Source: JBBSUX01 sp038234045 (GTDB taxonomy: Bacteria; Pseudomonadota; Gammaproteobacteria; Burkholderiales; Burkholderiaceae_C). Taken from it: DNA of 21,983 bases. Shown here one piece after another: positions 19,362 to 21,983 of the stretch. Every line of letters begins with the position of its first letter. Position 1 is the stretch's first letter. Under the pieces are notes generated by a model that saw nothing but the letters and a program-made list of their open reading frames with translations, ran no database searches and was not told where the DNA came from. Where the stretch lies: assembly GCA_038234045.1 (NCBI GenBank), contig JBBSUX010000018.1:1-21983 (forward strand), read 5' to 3'. Both the position numbers and the translations under genes were made by a program.

Positions 19362-21515
19362 ATGAGCGCAACGCTTTCCGCCGCCACGCTGCTGGCGGTT
19401 CCAATGGCCCCTCTCGTGGGCTGTCTCATCGCTGGCATTTTCGGTACCGCTTTTGCGGGGAACCGGATCGGCCGTGTTGCGAGTCACAGCGTGACCATCC
19501 TTGGTGTATTCATCGCCTTTGTGCTGTCTGCGATGACGTTGCGGAGCGTCGCGATGGACGGTGCTCATTTCGATGCGAATCTCTACACCTGGATGAATAT
19601 CGGTGGCGTAAAGATGGAGGTGGGATTTCTCATCGACAGTCTCACCGCGATGATGATGTGCGTCGTCACGTTTGTCTCGCTGATGGTCCACTTCTATACC
19701 GTTGGTTATATGGCGGAAGACCCGGGTTACAACCGGTTCTTCGCGTACATCTCGCTCTTCACGTTCGCAATGCTGATGCTCGTCATGAGCAACAACCTGC
19801 TCCAGCTTTTCTTTGGATGGGAAGCTGTGGGTCTTGTCTCGTACCTTCTTATCGGCTTCTGGTTTAACAAGCCCACGGCGATATTCGCCAATATGAAAGC
19901 CTTTCTGGTCAACCGTGTGGGTGACTTCGGATTCATTCTGGGAATTGGCCTGATCTTTGCCTACACCGGCACCCTCAATTATTCGGAGATCTTTGCGCAG
20001 AGCGCCCGCTTGGGTGGTCTGGCCTTTCCCGGCACTGATTGGATGCTGATCACTGTTATCTGCATCTGCCTTTTCATAGGTGCCATGGGAAAGAGCGCGC
20101 AGTTCCCGCTTCACGTGTGGCTGCCGGATTCGATGGAAGGCCCTACACCTATTTCGGCCCTGATTCACGCCGCGACTATGGTGACCGCCGGCATCTTCAT
20201 GGTGTCCCGGATGTCCCCGTTGTTTGAGCTTTCCGATACGGCCTTGAACCTGATTCTCATCATCGGTGCCATCACGGCGCTGTTCATGGGTTTTCTCGGC
20301 ATCATTCAGAACGATATCAAGCGCGTCATTGCGTATTCGACGCTCTCTCAACTTGGTTACATGACCGTAGCTCTCGGTGCTTCAGCCTATTCGGCAGCCC
20401 TGTTTCACCTGATGACGCACGCGTTCTTCAAAGCGCTGCTGTTCCTGGGTGCTGGTTCGGTGATCCTGGGCGTGCACCACAACCAGGACATTCGCTGGAT
20501 GGGCGGCTTGCGCAAATACATGCCGATCACCTGGATCACGTCCTTGATCGGAACTTTGGCGCTCATCGGTACGCCGTTCTTTGCGGGCTTCTATTCAAAG
20601 GACAGCATCATCGAGGCGGTGCAAGCGAGTCATCTTCCGGCTGCCGGATTCGCTTCGTTTTCCGTGCTCGTCGGAGTTTTTGTCACCGCGTTCTATTCAT
20701 TCAGGTTGTACTTTCTCGTTTTCCATGGAAAAGAGCGTTATCACTTGAATCCTGACGCACATCATCACGGAAGTGGAACCTCTCACGACCCGAATCCAGA
20801 CGCACATGTGCATGCTGATCACACCGTCCACGCCGAGGAGGAGCCTCACGGCGCCACCAATGACGGCTCGGTGACCGGGCAGTCCCACTCCGCTCCAGTG
20901 CATGGTCATGATGATAAGCCGCACGAGTCTCCGTGGGTCGTCACAGTGCCGCTGATCCTGCTGGCGATACCGTCCGTTGTGATCGGTTACTGGGCAATCG
21001 GCCCGCTGCTATTCGGCGATTTCTTCAAGAATGTGCTTGTAGTGGATCCGGTAAAGCACCCGGCAATGGCCGAACTTGCAGAGGCCTACCATGGCCCGCT
21101 CGCCATGGCTCTCCACTCGCTGACTTCGCTGCCCGTGTGGCTCGCAATTGCGGGGGTCGTTCTGCCTTTCTACATGTACATGATCAATCCGGCTGTACCG
21201 GCTGCCATCCTGCGCAATTGTGGTCCGCTCTACCGCTTGCTGGAGAACAAGTACTACCTGGACTGGTTTAACGAAAACGTGTTGGCCCGAGGCGCTCGCC
21301 TGCTCGGTACGGAACTCTGGACGCGTGGAGACCAGGGCTTCATCGATGGCTTCCTTGTCAATGGCTCCTGGAAATCGGTCGGGCGCCTTGCGGGCCGAGT
21401 GAGATTGCTCCAGACCGGCTATCTATATCACTATGCGTTTGCGATGATCATCGGCATTTTTGTCCTGATGACATGGTTTGTTTGGTATGACGCGGTGCGG
21501 GCCCTCTTTCAATAA
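19362..21515 (+). CDS. nuoL: NADH-quinone oxidoreductase subunit L
   Basis: The distal antiporter-like proton-pumping subunit with the long lateral helix. It has 717 residues, above the 613 of E. coli. Key residues are present: E154 in FGWEAVG, K244 in MGKSAQFPLHVWLPDSMEG (243-260), H269 in ALIHAATMV and K413 in FYSKDSI. Much of the extra length is a hydrophilic, histidine-rich segment (about 461-521, 14 His in 61 residues) between VFHGKERY and KPHESPWVVTVPL, in a loop between helices. I recall similar His-rich loops in other Burkholderiales NuoL. nuoM follows after 21 nt with an AGGA site. Confidence 0.97.
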   Translation: MSATLSAATLLAVPMAPLVGCLIAGIFGTAFAGNRIGRVASHSVTILGVFIAFVLSAMTLRSVAMDGAHFDANLYTWMNIGGVKMEVGFLIDSLTAMMMCVVTFVSLMVHFYTVGYMAEDPGYNRFFAYISLFTFAMLMLVMSNNLLQLFFGWEAVGLVSYLLIGFWFNKPTAIFANMKAFLVNRVGDFGFILGIGLIFAYTGTLNYSEIFAQSARLGGLAFPGTDWMLITVICICLFIGAMGKSAQFPLHVWLPDSMEGPTPISALIHAATMVTAGIFMVSRMSPLFELSDTALNLILIIGAITALFMGFLGIIQNDIKRVIAYSTLSQLGYMTVALGASAYSAALFHLMTHAFFKALLFLGAGSVILGVHHNQDIRWMGGLRKYMPITWITSLIGTLALIGTPFFAGFYSKDSIIEAVQASHLPAAGFASFSVLVGVFVTAFYSFRLYFLVFHGKERYHLNPDAHHHGSGTSHDPNPDAHVHADHTVHAEEEPHGATNDGSVTGQSHSAPVHGHDDKPHESPWVVTVPLILLAIPSVVIGYWAIGPLLFGDFFKNVLVVDPVKHPAMAELAEAYHGPLAMALHSLTSLPVWLAIAGVVLPFYMYMINPAVPAAILRNCGPLYRLLENKYYLDWFNENVLARGARLLGTELWTRGDQGFIDGFLVNGSWKSVGRLAGRVRLLQTGYLYHYAFAMIIGIFVLMTWFVWYDAVRALFQ

Positions 21516-21536
21516 GAACAACTAGGAATATTTAAG

Positions 21537-21983
21537 ATGGGTTGGTTGAGTATTGCCATATGGCTGCCGATTGCCACCGGCTTGGTGTTGGTGGCTTTGG
21601 GACGTCAGGGTCAGCAAACCTGGGTGAAGTGGCTCGCACTGCTGGGTTCTCTGGGTGGATTACTGGTGACAGTTCCGCTTTATGCGGGATTTCGAACAGG
21701 TACAGCGGCGATGCAGTTCGTGGAGAACCACGCCTGGGTCGAGCGCTTCAACATTCACTATCACCTCGGTGTTGACGGACTGTCCTTATGGTTCGTGCCG
21801 CTGACCGCTTTCATCACCGTATTGGTAGTCATTGCGGGCTGGGAAGTGATTACAGAGCGCGTGCATCAATACATGGGTGCGTTCCTGATCCTTTCGGGAT
21901 TGATGATCGGCGTCTTCTGCGCGCTTGATGGCATTCTGTTCTATACCTTCTTCGAGGCGACGCTCATTCCGATGTATCTGATC
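21537..21983 (+). CDS. nuoM: NADH-quinone oxidoreductase subunit M (partial, C-terminus off the window)
   Basis: A proton-pumping antiporter-like membrane subunit next to NuoL. The first 149 codons are visible and the frame is open to the window edge; full-length proteins are about 490-510 residues. The start MGWLSIAIWLPIATGLVLVA is a membrane helix. HYHLGVDGLSLWFVPLTAFI (74-93) is the family's conserved region. E140 in TFFEATLIPMYLI matches the essential glutamate E144 of E. coli. AGGA about 10 nt before the ATG decides the start. nuoN is expected beyond the edge. Confidence 0.94.
   Translation, partial: MGWLSIAIWLPIATGLVLVALGRQGQQTWVKWLALLGSLGGLLVTVPLYAGFRTGTAAMQFVENHAWVERFNIHYHLGVDGLSLWFVPLTAFITVLVVIAGWEVITERVHQYMGAFLILSGLMIGVFCALDGILFYTFFEATLIPMYLI

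Noticed and set aside
18942..20351. A 469-codon open frame on the minus strand across nuoJ, nuoK and nuoL
   Set aside because: It is antisense to three well-conserved genes and its composition (Arg, His, Glu, Asp, Gln) is what the reverse reading of membrane-protein codons gives.
1..21983. CRISPR arrays, insertion sequences, phage genes, toxin-antitoxin pairs or a biosynthetic cluster
   Set aside because: No direct-repeat arrays, transposase or integrase motifs were seen, and essentially all coding space is taken by conserved housekeeping genes.

Overview
The window is a housekeeping stretch of a betaproteobacterial chromosome, about 60% GC by eye. It reads as Burkholderiales and probably Comamonadaceae or a close relative. 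The order rpsO-pnp-quinone oxidoreductase-tpiA-secG-tRNA-Leu(GAG)-nuoA..M is, from memory, typical of Burkholderiales. NuoC and NuoD are separate genes, unlike in E. coli. NuoF has the extended N-terminus I associate with Comamonadaceae, and two intergenic palindromic elements look like a repeat I recall from that family. The family-level placement is inference. I see no insertion sequence, prophage, CRISPR array or defence cassette.

Left part (1-4300): a truncated formate/nitrite transporter gene runs leftward off the edge. A 324-nt divergent intergenic region follows, with a palindromic repeat and a strong nested hairpin, then tsaD (tRNA t6A synthesis). tsaD converges on a small heat-shock gene (hsp20) across a perfect 17-bp hairpin. 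Divergent from hsp20 is an orphan substrate-binding protein of the branched-chain amino acid type. It converges on a small exported basic protein of unknown function.

Middle part (4300-9900): rpsO has a consensus -10 box and a strong intrinsic terminator. pnp follows, with a structured leader. Next come a PIG3-type quinone oxidoreductase, tpiA and secG as a tightly coupled cluster (ATG/TGA overlaps), then tRNA-Leu(GAG).

Right part (9924-21983): the NADH:quinone oxidoreductase (complex I) operon nuoA-nuoL is complete and nuoM is cut by the window edge. All genes are on the + strand, with gaps of at most 27 nt and five ATGA stop/start overlaps. The dehydrogenase module (NuoE, F, G), the connecting module (NuoB, C, D, I) and the membrane arm (NuoA, H, J, K, L, M) all keep the cofactor ligands and proton-path residues that I could check. 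NuoG lacks the extra N7 cluster.

I found no convincing undescribed multi-gene system. The most interesting leftovers are the structured non-coding segments (754-795, the pnp leader, the two palindromic repeats, the hairpin between tRNA-Leu and nuoA), the small exported protein and the histidine-rich loop in NuoL.
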